Shown in pieces: positions 43,401 through 51,099 of a stretch of DNA of 64,000 nt. The stretch is from Azospirillum doebereinerae (GTDB lineage Bacteria; Pseudomonadota; Alphaproteobacteria; Azospirillales; Azospirillaceae): the NCBI RefSeq assembly GCF_003989665.1, contig NZ_RZIJ01000010.1, forward strand, positions 149,926 to 213,925, in the 5' to 3' direction. How positions within the stretch are numbered: position 1 is the first letter of the stretch; each line of letters begins with the position of its first letter. The translations under genes were made by a program, and so were the position numbers. The notes beneath the pieces are model-generated. The model made no database searches and was not told where the DNA came from. It was given only the letters and a program-made list of their open reading frames with translations.

Positions 43401-45666
43401 CATCGGCGAAACGCGGGCGCAGCCCCAGCGCGTGGGCCTTGGCGCGCACCGGCACGGTGACCGACTTGCGCACCGGGCGCCCGCCCGGCTCGGATAGGTT
43501 GACGGTGATCTGCGCGCGCAGCGGCTTGCTGGTGTCGGGCACGTCGGTCAGTTCGACCGCGACGCGGGAGCGGCCCTCGGCGTCGGTGGTCGGGAAGGAC
43601 AGCTCGTTGAACTTGGAGTCGAAACCGTCCTGCACCCGGCCGAACCGGTAGTCCCTGAAGGCCGGGTACGGCGCCGGATCGGGCTGGAGCAGCACCTCGG
43701 CGGTGCCGTCCAGGCCGGCGGCGGGCGGGCCGTAGAGGAAGCGGCCCTGCGCCACCACCTCGAAGGGCTGGCCCGGCACCAGGAACGGCCCGCCGGCCGT
43801 CAGGTCGAGCGCCAGCTTGATCGGAACGAAATCCTCGACCTGGAAGGAGCCGCGCCCGACCGGCTCGCCCTTGGGGTCGCCGTAGACCAGCACCTGCCAG
43901 CCGCCGAGCGGCGCCGTGCGCGACAGGGTCAGCGGCACGAAGAAGCCGCCCGCCGCCTGGGACTGGACCGGGCCGGAAAAATACTCGGTGCCGCTGGGGC
44001 GCAGGATCTTGACCGTCAGCGGGAAGTTCTCGACCGCGTCGGTCTTGTCGTCGCGCAGCAGGACCGACAGGTTGACGGTCTCGCCCTGCCGGTAGACGCC
44101 CCGGTCGGTGTAGACGAAGGCGTCCATCGGCCCCGGCGCCGGGCGTCCGCCGACGCCCCGGTCGCTGAGGTCGAAGGCGGCCCCGGTCAGGTCCTGCACG
44201 GCGAAGTCGCTGCCGAGATAGGCCATCACCATGTTGGGCGCGTTGCCGCCGGTCTTCAGCAGGCCGGGCGCGAAGCGGGCGCGGCCAAGCTCGTCGGTCT
44301 TCGCCCGCGCCAGTTCGGCGTTGTTGGCGGCGACCAGCGCGACCTCGACCCCGACCAGCGGCTTGGCCGTGCCGTAGGAGCGGGCGAAGACGGTCAGCCC
44401 GTCGGCGCCCCGGACGCTGGTCAGCCCGATGTCGGAGACCAGCACCCACTGGGTCGCCAGTTCCTCCCACGGGTCGGCGTCGGCGACGTCGGTCGGCTTG
44501 GCGGTGACGGCGTAGAGGCCGGGCTTGGGGTCGTCGCCGACCGCCTTGCGGAAGGGAAGCGCGGTCAGCGTGTCGCGGTTGCGGTCGACCTTGACGTCCA
44601 GTTCGCCCTTCCACACCAGTTCGCCGGTGCGGTCAGCCAGTTGTTCGGCGGCGTTCTCGGTCAAGGGATTGAACAGCCGGCCTTCCTGCGCGCCGGCGAT
44701 CAGCGCGCGGTCGTTGACGCGGTAGACCTGGACGGCGATCTTCTCGGTGTTCACGGTCACCAGCGGGATGCCGTCCGGCCCGCTGCGCGGCAGGATGAAG
44801 GCCGAGCCGCGGAAGGACGCCATCGCCGGCCGGTCGGGGACGCGGACCGACTGGGTCTCGTCGGCCTTCAGGTCGATGCCGTCTTCGCCGGGCAACCCCT
44901 GGCGCAGGGTGACCCGGTAGGCCGAGCCATGGGCCAGACCGCGCACGCACAGCGTGTTCTCGCGGGTCTCGACCGACAGCTTGGTCGCCGGCTCGACCCG
45001 CAGGAAATCGTCGAAGCGGACGCCCCGGCGTAGGCTGAGGGTGTCGGTGAACTGGAAGCAGGCGCGCGGGCCGTCGTCCGGGTTGACGGTGACGCCGGTC
45101 AGGCGCAAGCCCGCCTTGCGGCGCATGGCGAGCCAGCGGCCTTCCAGTCCCGGCGCGTAGGTGTCGATGACGGCCGCTTCCATCCGCCCGGCGATCTCGC
45201 GGATCGAGGCCAGCGCCTTCACCGCCTCCTCCGGCTTGCCGAAGGATTCGTCCATCAGCGTGGCGATGCGCCAGAGGATGGCGACGCGGTCCTCGTCCTT
45301 GGTGTTGGCGCGGCCGGCCAGCACGGCGGCGTGCAGCGCGCGGTCCTTGTTGGGCGCCGGCAGGGCCGACCACGCGGCGCTCAATTCCAGCCAGACCGAG
45401 GGCGTGTTGGCGCCCTGGGTGATCGCCTGCTCGAATTTCGGGACGGCGGCGGTGGCGTCCTTGCGCTCCATCGCCGCGCGGGCCTGTTTCAGCGCCTCGG
45501 CCTGGAGCTTCGGATTCGGTTGCGGCGGGGCCTTGGCGAACAGGCTGTTGGCGTAACCGGCGGCGTCCGCCAGCGCCCCCGGAGGCGTGAAATCGGCCCT
45601 CACCGGGCCGCTTGAGACAAAGACCACCATCAGGACCCAGACCAGCGTCAGCAGCCTTGCCATCAT
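40453..45666 (-). CDS. yfhM: Bacterial alpha-2-macroglobulin (YfhM-like)
   Basis: This 1,737-residue protein is a periplasmic protease trap. It has a signal peptide (ending near PVRADFTPP), a series of macroglobulin-type beta domains, and the thioester motif CLEQ in PYGCLEQTVSRALPLL near residue 1,290, inside the alpha/alpha-toroid thioester domain. A strict CxxQ box indicates the covalent-trapping type. No lipobox cysteine was seen at the signal cleavage site, unlike E. coli YfhM. Ribosome site AAGGCGAG precedes two adjacent ATG codons. Its stop lies four bases before the pbpC start, forming the usual two-gene operon. Confidence 0.94.
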   Translation of the reverse strand: MMARLLTLVWVLMVVFVSSGPVRADFTPPGALADAAGYANSLFAKAPPQPNPKLQAEALKQARAAMERKDATAAVPKFEQAITQGANTPSVWLELSAAWSALPAPNKDRALHAAVLAGRANTKDEDRVAILWRIATLMDESFGKPEEAVKALASIREIAGRMEAAVIDTYAPGLEGRWLAMRRKAGLRLTGVTVNPDDGPRACFQFTDTLSLRRGVRFDDFLRVEPATKLSVETRENTLCVRGLAHGSAYRVTLRQGLPGEDGIDLKADETQSVRVPDRPAMASFRGSAFILPRSGPDGIPLVTVNTEKIAVQVYRVNDRALIAGAQEGRLFNPLTENAAEQLADRTGELVWKGELDVKVDRNRDTLTALPFRKAVGDDPKPGLYAVTAKPTDVADADPWEELATQWVLVSDIGLTSVRGADGLTVFARSYGTAKPLVGVEVALVAANNAELARAKTDELGRARFAPGLLKTGGNAPNMVMAYLGSDFAVQDLTGAAFDLSDRGVGGRPAPGPMDAFVYTDRGVYRQGETVNLSVLLRDDKTDAVENFPLTVKILRPSGTEYFSGPVQSQAAGGFFVPLTLSRTAPLGGWQVLVYGDPKGEPVGRGSFQVEDFVPIKLALDLTAGGPFLVPGQPFEVVAQGRFLYGPPAAGLDGTAEVLLQPDPAPYPAFRDYRFGRVQDGFDSKFNELSFPTTDAEGRSRVAVELTDVPDTSKPLRAQITVNLSEPGGRPVRKSVTVPVRAKAHALGLRPRFADGRIGEGQEASFDLVAVAPDGTAIVKPGLSWELVEERTVYQWYRQNGRYSYNASTRNIPLASGTVATTADKPAVLALGKRDFGRYRVEVTDKAAGVSSSYRFYAGWQTSEDNGGTPDKLEVSTDKQSYRPGDTARVHIVPAFAGELLLTVATDRLFEVRNLSIPAEGATVELPVDAAWGPGAYVTATAFRPPVKGRERQPVRAVGVSWVGIDPSVRTLDVTLDAPATIRPNGKLEVAVKVAPAGGGTVEDAYVTLAAVDEGILRLTDFASPEPGKHFFGKRTLGLDIRDDYGRLIDALDGPYGAMRQGGDSSGAGLPVVPFTVVSLFKGPVKVGADGIARIAFDVPDFNGELRVMAVAYSRNRVGSAAKPVTVRDPLVADAILPRFLAPGDDSRVTLSLHNVEAAAGTYAVTVTGRDAVSVEGGSLSVPLEKGERKTLIVPLKGLSAGIGQVALSVKGPENLAVTHEYGITVRPARAVETQFVTRQVAPGESWRFDGAELAAYVPGTTAWSASFTTAPPFDVGGILRALDRYPYGCLEQTVSRALPLLSVRDVELALGTDRKPDDGLESRIQQAVSRTLDKQRFDGAFGLWGAQDTADGWLSAYATEFLVRAKQKGQAVPDKPLTDALAWLRQRAISSASDPEELAVRAYALHTLALAGISLPGPARYLHDTALESLPSPLAKGQLGAALARMGDTERATSAFNSAVSRLARDEWRIDYGSTVRDAAALVALAAEVNMIGDRLPALLDRLPVSATAANRTNTQEKAWAVLAADALLRGAPARVEMTLNGVKRDGARVDLTPTLAQLRAGLPVANNGKAAVWQAVSVSGVPVAPAPAAREGLRIKRNFFTRKGEPLNLDAIRQNDVFVVVLEGEANTSLYHQAVLTHPLPAGWEIENAKLGAGEVTDMPWLGSLTGTNTTEARDDRFVAAFDLTEEERSFKLAFIVRAITPGVYELPGASVEDMYKPRFFARQTIGRITVHPAE

Positions 45667-45757
45667 CTCGCCTTCAACCGAGTTCGCGTGCGGGTTCCCT
45701 TATACGTTGATAACCATACGGTGACGACCCAGACTGCTGGGGTAATGCCCGTCCGGC

Positions 45758-46645
45758 CTATGACCCTATGACCGCCAGCCGGACGAACTCACGCTCGGCG
45801 GCGCTGCGGTGACGGTCGCGGTGGCGCACGAGGTGGAAACCGCGCTCCGGCAAGGCCAGCCCGCCGACCGCGACGAGGCGCCCGTCGCGCAATTCGTCGG
45901 ACACCACCAGATCGGACAGCACGCTGGCGCCCAGCCCAGCCAGCAGGGCGTGGCGGATCACCGAACCGCCGGGCAGGGTCATCGCGACGGTCAGCGCCGC
46001 CGGGTCGAGGCCCACGTCGCGGATCGCCGCCTCGAACAGGGCGCGGGTGCCCGAACCGGGTTCGCGCAGGATCCAACGGGCGGCGGCAAGGTCGGCGGGG
46101 GCCACCGCGCCGCGTCCGGCCCAGGGGTGGCCGCGCCCGACCGCCAGCACCAGACGGTCGCCGGGAATCACGTCGCTCATCAGGGACGGGTCGCTCACCG
46201 CCCCCTCGGCGATGCCCAACTCGGCGCGGCCATCGCGGACGGCTTCGGCCACGTCCTCGCTGTTGCCGATGGACAGGTCGATCCGGATGCCGGGGAAGGC
46301 GGCGGCGAAGCGCGCCAGCCGGGGCGGCAGCCAGTGGTTGCCCACCGTCTGGCTGGCGACCAGACGCAGCGTGCCGCGCGTCAGCCCGGACAGTTCGGCC
46401 AGCATCGCGCCGGTTTCCTCCACCTTGCGCAGGATCGACCGCGCCTCGTCGCGCAGCAGCGCACCGGCGGCGGTCAGTTCCACCCTGCGGCCGATGCGGT
46501 CGAACAGGCGCAGGCCGTGTTCGGCCTCCAGCGCAGCGACGGCGGCGCTGACCGCCGGCTGGGACAGGCGCAGCGTCTCTGCCGCACGGGTGAAGTGGAG
46601 GGCGTCGGCGACCGCCGCGAAGATGCGCAACTGCTCCAGGGTCAT
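45758..46645 (-). CDS. LysR family transcriptional regulator
   Basis: The 295-residue protein starts with the LysR helix-turn-helix (MTLEQLRIFAAVADALHFTRAAETLRLSQPAVSAAVAALE) and continues with the two-lobe effector-binding domain (TRGTLRLVASQTVGNHWLPP). Sequence is of the CysB/YeiE-like group often linked to yeiH. The yeiH-like gene is indeed its upstream neighbour on the same strand, separated by a dispersed repeat. Anionic inducer binding is suggested by family only. Confidence 0.92.
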   Translation of the reverse strand: MTLEQLRIFAAVADALHFTRAAETLRLSQPAVSAAVAALEAEHGLRLFDRIGRRVELTAAGALLRDEARSILRKVEETGAMLAELSGLTRGTLRLVASQTVGNHWLPPRLARFAAAFPGIRIDLSIGNSEDVAEAVRDGRAELGIAEGAVSDPSLMSDVIPGDRLVLAVGRGHPWAGRGAVAPADLAAARWILREPGSGTRALFEAAIRDVGLDPAALTVAMTLPGGSVIRHALLAGLGASVLSDLVVSDELRDGRLVAVGGLALPERGFHLVRHRDRHRSAAEREFVRLAVIGS

Positions 46646-46690
46646 CGGCGAGGGCTCCTCCGGCGGTGGGGAGAGAGCGCCGGCCCCATT

Positions 46691-46803
46691 TGCCCCCTCC
46701 CCATCCCTCCCCCGCCTGTGGCGGGAGAGGGGGCCGGATGCTTGTCGGCGTTCGGCGGCAGTCCCCTCTCCCGCGTCAGCGGGGGAGGGTTAGGGAGGGG
46801 GCA
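46691..46803. repeat. Dispersed intergenic repeat, copy 2
   Basis: The element runs from TGCCCCCTCC to AGGGAGGGGGCA and is largely the reverse complement of the copy at 23,252-23,369; for example its right part CCCTCTCCCGCGTCAGCGG matches the left part of copy 1 on the opposite strand. Confidence 0.85.
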
Positions 46804-46822
46804 CACGGGTCGGCGCCCGACA

Positions 46823-47818
46823 TCAAGCGAACCACAAAATGCCGACCAAGCTGAAACATGCAAGGAACAGCGTCGCCCCCAGCCCGAGCAGCAGCGGGCG
46901 CGGCCCCCTGGCCAGCAGCTTCGACGGGTCGGCGTCCAGCCCCATGGCGCCCAGCGCCATCGCCAGCAGGAAGGGCGCCGCCTGCCCGGCCCAGCCGCGC
47001 AGCATCTCCGGCACCAGACCGGCGCTGTTCAGCGCGATCAACCCAATGAAGCCGGCGACGAACCAGGGAAGCGGCGCCGGCACCGCGCCCGTTGCCGCCC
47101 CGTCCCGCCGGGCCAGAGCGGCGCCCAGCCCGATCACCACCGGGGCCAGCAGCATCACCCGCCACAGCTTGGCGATGGTGCCGATCTCCCCCGCCTCGCG
47201 GCCGTCCTGAAAGGCGGTGGCGACCGCCTGCCCCACCTCGTGGATCGAGGCGCCGGCCCACAGCCCGAAGACATGCGGGTTCAGCGCCAGCGCCTCGGCC
47301 AGCGGTGGGTAGGCCAGCATCGACAGCGTGCCGCACAAGGTGACGCAGGCGATGGCGTAGGCGACGTCCTCCTCCTCGGCGCGGGTCACGCTGTTGACCG
47401 CCAGCACCGCCGAGGCCCCGCAGATCGAGGTCCCCGCCCCGATCAGCCGCGCCAGCCGGGGTTCGACGCCCAACAGGCGGCCGAGTTGCCCGGTGAACCA
47501 CAGGCTCGCCGCCAGCGAGGCCGCGACCACCGCCAACCCGGCCCCGCCCAGCGCCCAGACCTGCGCCGCCGTCACCTGCGCGCCGAGCAGCACCACCGCG
47601 CCGCGCAGCAGCGGCCGGACGGTGAAGGCGATGCCCGGCCGCAGGGCTTCCCGCCCACCGACCACCCCGCGCAGGGCCATTCCCAGCAACACCGCCAGCA
47701 CCAGCGGACTGACCGTGCGCCAGCCGAATCCGGTGACCGTCAGCGACGCCGTGGCGGCGAGCAATGCCGACACGGCGACGCCGGGGATAAGGCAAGCAAA
47801 GCGGTTCTGGATCGTCAT
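46823..47818 (-). CDS. yeiH: YeiH/UPF0324 family membrane protein
   Basis: The 331-residue product has about ten hydrophobic segments and the family-specific stretches GAGTSICGASAVLAVNSVTRA, VTLCGTLSMLAYPPLA and AGASIHEVGQAVATAF. YeiH-type proteins are putative sulphate/sulphonate or anion exporters; function is unproven. ATG 47818 is preferred because GGAGG precedes it at eight bases; an earlier ATG at 47839 has no such site. The LysR gene lies downstream in the same orientation, rather than divergently as in E. coli. Confidence 0.9.
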   Translation of the reverse strand: MTIQNRFACLIPGVAVSALLAATASLTVTGFGWRTVSPLVLAVLLGMALRGVVGGREALRPGIAFTVRPLLRGAVVLLGAQVTAAQVWALGGAGLAVVAASLAASLWFTGQLGRLLGVEPRLARLIGAGTSICGASAVLAVNSVTRAEEEDVAYAIACVTLCGTLSMLAYPPLAEALALNPHVFGLWAGASIHEVGQAVATAFQDGREAGEIGTIAKLWRVMLLAPVVIGLGAALARRDGAATGAVPAPLPWFVAGFIGLIALNSAGLVPEMLRGWAGQAAPFLLAMALGAMGLDADPSKLLARGPRPLLLGLGATLFLACFSLVGILWFA

Positions 47819-47912
47819 CGTCGCGGCCTCCAATTTCACAAGGAAACTGGAGGGGAATCGATGATCCGTCCAATCTATTGCTTTTACCGTTTCGATCAGA
47901 AATACGGATCGA

Positions 47913-49163
47913 TCAGGCGAACAGGCCGGTGAAGGGCAGGAAGTCCACCAGATCGCCGGGGCGGACGCCCCGGCTCTCGGCCGGCACGTCGACCAGCCCG
48001 TCGGCCTCGACCATCGAGGTCAGCACGCCGGAACTGTTGCTGGGGAACTTGACCGCCAACGGGCGGCCGTCCTCGCCGCGCTCCAGCCGGGCGCGCAGGA
48101 ATTCGCGGCGCCCCGGCTTCTTGTCGAAGGAGAAGCCCGCCACCACGAGGCTGCGCGGAGTGGCCGTGCTGGTGGCGCCGGACAGGCGCAGCACCAGCGG
48201 ACGCCCGACCAGCAGGAAGGTCACCATCGCCGAGACTGGGTTGCCCGGCAGTCCCAGGAAGGGCGTGGTCCCCACCCGGCCCAGCGCCAGCGGCTTGCCG
48301 GGCTTGATGGCGAGCGTCCACAGGTCGATGGAGCCCAGCGCGTTGACCGCCGCCTTGACGTGGTCCTCCTCGCCGACCGAGACGCCGCCGCTGGTCACCA
48401 GCAGATCGGCGGTCCCGGCCGCCTCGGCCAGCGCCGCGCGGGTGGCGTCGGGCCGGTCCGGCAGGATGCCGAGGTCGCGGACTTCCACCCCCAGCGCGTC
48501 GAGCTGGGCCGCCAGCGTGTAGCGGTTGGCGTCGTAGATGGCGTGGGACGGTTTGGGCTGTCCCGGCTCGCGCAGTTCGTCGCCGGTGGAGAACAGCACG
48601 ACGCGCAGCCGCTTGCGCACCGTCAGGGCGGCACGGCCGACGGCGGCCGCCAGCCCGACCTCCTGCGCGCGCATCCGCTGGCCGGGGTGAAGCACCACCG
48701 AGCCGGCGGTCATGTCCTCACCCATCGGGCGGACGTTCGACGCACGCTTCAGCGCGGCGGGAACGAGGACGGCGTCGCCCTCGGTCCGGCAATCCTCCTG
48801 CATGGCGACGGTGTCCGCCCCGGCGGGAACCGGCGCGCCGGTGAAGATGCGCACCGCCTCGCCCGGCTTCAACGCGCCCTCGAAGCTGGAGCCGGCGGGC
48901 ACGCGGCCGACGACCGTCAGCCGCCGCATGCCGTCGCTAGTCTCGGCCCCGGTTCCGGCGGCGTAGCCCCAGCCGTCCATCGCCGACACGTCGGCCGGCG
49001 GCACGTTCAGCGGCGCCACCACATCCTCCGCCAGCACACGGCCCAGCGCGGCGCGGAGCGGCACCTCTTCCGTTCCCGTGACGGCGCCGAAGCTCCCGTC
49101 GATGCGCGCCACCGCCTCGTCGAGCGACAGGGCGGTCGGGGCCTGAGCGGTGCAATCGTCCAT
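47913..49163 (-). CDS. moeA: Molybdopterin molybdenumtransferase
   Basis: MoeA inserts molybdenum into adenylylated molybdopterin to finish the cofactor. The 416 residues contain PPADVSAMDGWGY, RIFTGAPVPAGADTVAMQE, the MoCF_biosynth domain with VLFSTGDEL, TSGGVSVGEEDHVK and the conserved FLGLPGNPVSAMVTFL. ATG 49163 is used, with AAGGAC upstream; the preceding TTG is not needed. No molybdoenzyme or other moa gene is in the window. Confidence 0.95.
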   Translation of the reverse strand: MDDCTAQAPTALSLDEAVARIDGSFGAVTGTEEVPLRAALGRVLAEDVVAPLNVPPADVSAMDGWGYAAGTGAETSDGMRRLTVVGRVPAGSSFEGALKPGEAVRIFTGAPVPAGADTVAMQEDCRTEGDAVLVPAALKRASNVRPMGEDMTAGSVVLHPGQRMRAQEVGLAAAVGRAALTVRKRLRVVLFSTGDELREPGQPKPSHAIYDANRYTLAAQLDALGVEVRDLGILPDRPDATRAALAEAAGTADLLVTSGGVSVGEEDHVKAAVNALGSIDLWTLAIKPGKPLALGRVGTTPFLGLPGNPVSAMVTFLLVGRPLVLRLSGATSTATPRSLVVAGFSFDKKPGRREFLRARLERGEDGRPLAVKFPSNSSGVLTSMVEADGLVDVPAESRGVRPGDLVDFLPFTGLFA

Positions 49164-49282
49164 CAATCTGTCCTTACCCGTGTCATGGTCGTGGAAGCGG
49201 CGTATACCGCATACCCGACACCGTCCCCTTGTCCTGGGTCAAGCGTTCGTTCGGCAAACCAGCGAAGAGAGGGACGGGAGCC

Positions 49283-50476
49283 TCAGCGCAACAGTTCCCG
49301 CATGGCGCCGTCCAACCCCTCCAGGGTCAGCGGGAACATGCGTCCATCCAGAAGGCGCTGCATCAGCCGGGTGCTTTCCGAATAGGCCCAGTACTGTTGC
49401 GGGGTCGGGTTCAGCCACACCGCCTTGTGATAGACGGACAGCACCCGCTGCATCCAGACCTGCCCGGCTTCCTCGTTCCAATGCTCGACGCCGCCGCCGG
49501 GGTAGACGATCTCGTAGGGGCTCATCGCCGCGTCGCCGACGAAGACCAGCTTGTAGTCCGAGGGGTAGGTGTGCAGCACGTCCCAGGTCGACGTCCGTTC
49601 GGTGTTGCGGCGGGCGTTGTCGCGCCACACGCTCTCGTAGACGCAGTTGTGGAAGTAGAAATGCTCCAGATGCTTGAATTCGCCGCGCGCGGCGGAGAAC
49701 AGCTCCTCCACCAAGCGGATGTGGTCGTCCATCGAGCCGCCGATGTCGAGGAACAGCAGGACCTTCACCGAATTGTGCCGCTCCGGCACCATCTTCAGGT
49801 CGAGCCAGCCGGCGTTGGCCGCCGTGGCGCGGATGGTGCCGGGCAAATCCAGTTCGCTCGCCGCCCCGGTGCGGGCAAACTTGCGCAGGCGGCGCAGCGC
49901 CACCTTGATGTTGCGGGTGCCGATCTCCACCCCGTCGTCGAGATTCTTGAACTCGCGCTTGTCCCACACCTTCACGGCGCGGCGGTTCCGGCTCCCGGCC
50001 TGCCCGATGCGCACGCCTTCGGGGTTGTAGCCGTAGGCGCCGAACGGCGAGGTGCCGGCGGTGCCGATCCATTTCGACCCGCCCTGGTGCCGGCCCTGCT
50101 GCTCGGCCAGCCGCTGGGCCAGCGTCTCCATCAGCTTGTCCCAACCGCCGAGCGCCTGGACCTGCGCCTTCTCCTCGTCGGTCAGGAAGCGTTCGGCCAG
50201 CTTGCGCAGCCATTCCTCGGGGATCTCGGTGACGGGAACCTCGTCGGCGCCCTCGCCGCCCTCCCCGGTCAGACCCTTGAAGGTCGTGCCGAACACACGG
50301 TCGAAGCGGTCGAGATTGCGCTCGTCCTTCACCAGACAGGCCCGGCTGAGGTAATAGAACTCCTCGACGCGGAAGGACGCGGTGCCGCGCTTCATGGCCT
50401 CCATGAGCGTCAGGTATTCCGTCAGAGAGACGGGAACGCCGGCCTTGCGCAGATCGAAGAAGAAACTCGTGAACAT
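49283..50476 (-). CDS. von Willebrand factor A domain protein (CoxE-like)
   Basis: The 397-residue cytoplasmic protein has an N-terminal helical region (MFTSFFFDLRKAGVPVSLTE) and a C-terminal von Willebrand A-type domain beginning VKVLLFLDIGGSMDDHIR near residue 240. The metal-site motif reads DxGGS rather than the usual DxSxS, so metal binding may be altered. Proteins of this kind commonly work beside a MoxR-type AAA ATPase in assembling or activating enzymes. No MoxR gene is next to it here. GAAGGACC precedes ATG 50476, and it is divergent from an HD-hydrolase gene. Confidence 0.85.
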   Translation of the reverse strand: MFTSFFFDLRKAGVPVSLTEYLTLMEAMKRGTASFRVEEFYYLSRACLVKDERNLDRFDRVFGTTFKGLTGEGGEGADEVPVTEIPEEWLRKLAERFLTDEEKAQVQALGGWDKLMETLAQRLAEQQGRHQGGSKWIGTAGTSPFGAYGYNPEGVRIGQAGSRNRRAVKVWDKREFKNLDDGVEIGTRNIKVALRRLRKFARTGAASELDLPGTIRATAANAGWLDLKMVPERHNSVKVLLFLDIGGSMDDHIRLVEELFSAARGEFKHLEHFYFHNCVYESVWRDNARRNTERTSTWDVLHTYPSDYKLVFVGDAAMSPYEIVYPGGGVEHWNEEAGQVWMQRVLSVYHKAVWLNPTPQQYWAYSESTRLMQRLLDGRMFPLTLEGLDGAMRELLR

Positions 50477-50534
50477 GAGCGGTCCTTCGCGCGGGGTCTC
50501 GGGCGGAGAGTAGCGCCCTAGAAGAGAGAACGCC

Positions 50535-51098
50535 ATGAGCCTGCCGTCTGCTCCCCTTTTGGACTTCGCCCGCGCGCTGGATTTCGCCGCGCACAAGCAC
50601 ATCGACCAGCGCCGCAAGGGCGTGCGCGCCGAACCCTACGTCAACCACCTGTCGGAGGTGGCGCTGCTGGTCGCCGAGGCGACCGGCGGCGCCGACCCGG
50701 TGGCGGTGATCGCAGCATTGCTGCACGACACGCTGGAGGACACCGACGCCAGCTACGAGGAGATCGAGCGGCTGTTCGGGGTGGAGGTGGTGACGGTCGT
50801 CGCCGAGACCACCGACGACAAGCGCATGTCCAAGGCCCAACGCAAGCAGCACCAGATCGACGCGGCGCCGACCGCGTCGAAGCGCGCCAAGCTGGTGAAG
50901 CTGGCCGACAAGGTGTCGAACCTGCGTTCCATGGCGGCCAGCCCGCCGGCCGATTGGCCGCTGACCCGCAAGGTCGAGTATTTCGAATGGGCGCACGCGG
51001 TGGTCGCGGGCCTGCGCGGCACCGACGCCCGACTGGAGGCGCTGTTCGACCGCGCCTATCACGACGGGCTGGCGGAACTGCGCGGCGAGGGCGTGTGA
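50535..51098 (+). CDS. HD domain phosphohydrolase (SpoT/MESH1-like)
   Basis: The 187 residues match the short stand-alone hydrolases related to the ppGpp-degrading domain of SpoT: HKHIDQRRKGVRAEPYVNHLSEVA, the HD dyad in AALLHDTLEDTDASYEEIE, and the later KRAKLVKLADKVSNLR segment. No synthetase or TGS/ACT domain is present. It may hydrolyse (p)ppGpp or another nucleotide. It starts 58 bases from the divergent von Willebrand gene and ends one base before the convergent TPR gene's stop. Confidence 0.9.
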   Translation: MSLPSAPLLDFARALDFAAHKHIDQRRKGVRAEPYVNHLSEVALLVAEATGGADPVAVIAALLHDTLEDTDASYEEIERLFGVEVVTVVAETTDDKRMSKAQRKQHQIDAAPTASKRAKLVKLADKVSNLRSMAASPPADWPLTRKVEYFEWAHAVVAGLRGTDARLEALFDRAYHDGLAELRGEGV

Positions 51099-51099
51099 C

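Noticed and set aside
40445..44614. A minus-strand open frame of about 1,390 codons inside the alpha-2-macroglobulin gene
   Set aside because: It is an alternative frame of the macroglobulin gene, whose own frame has signal peptide, thioester motif and full length.
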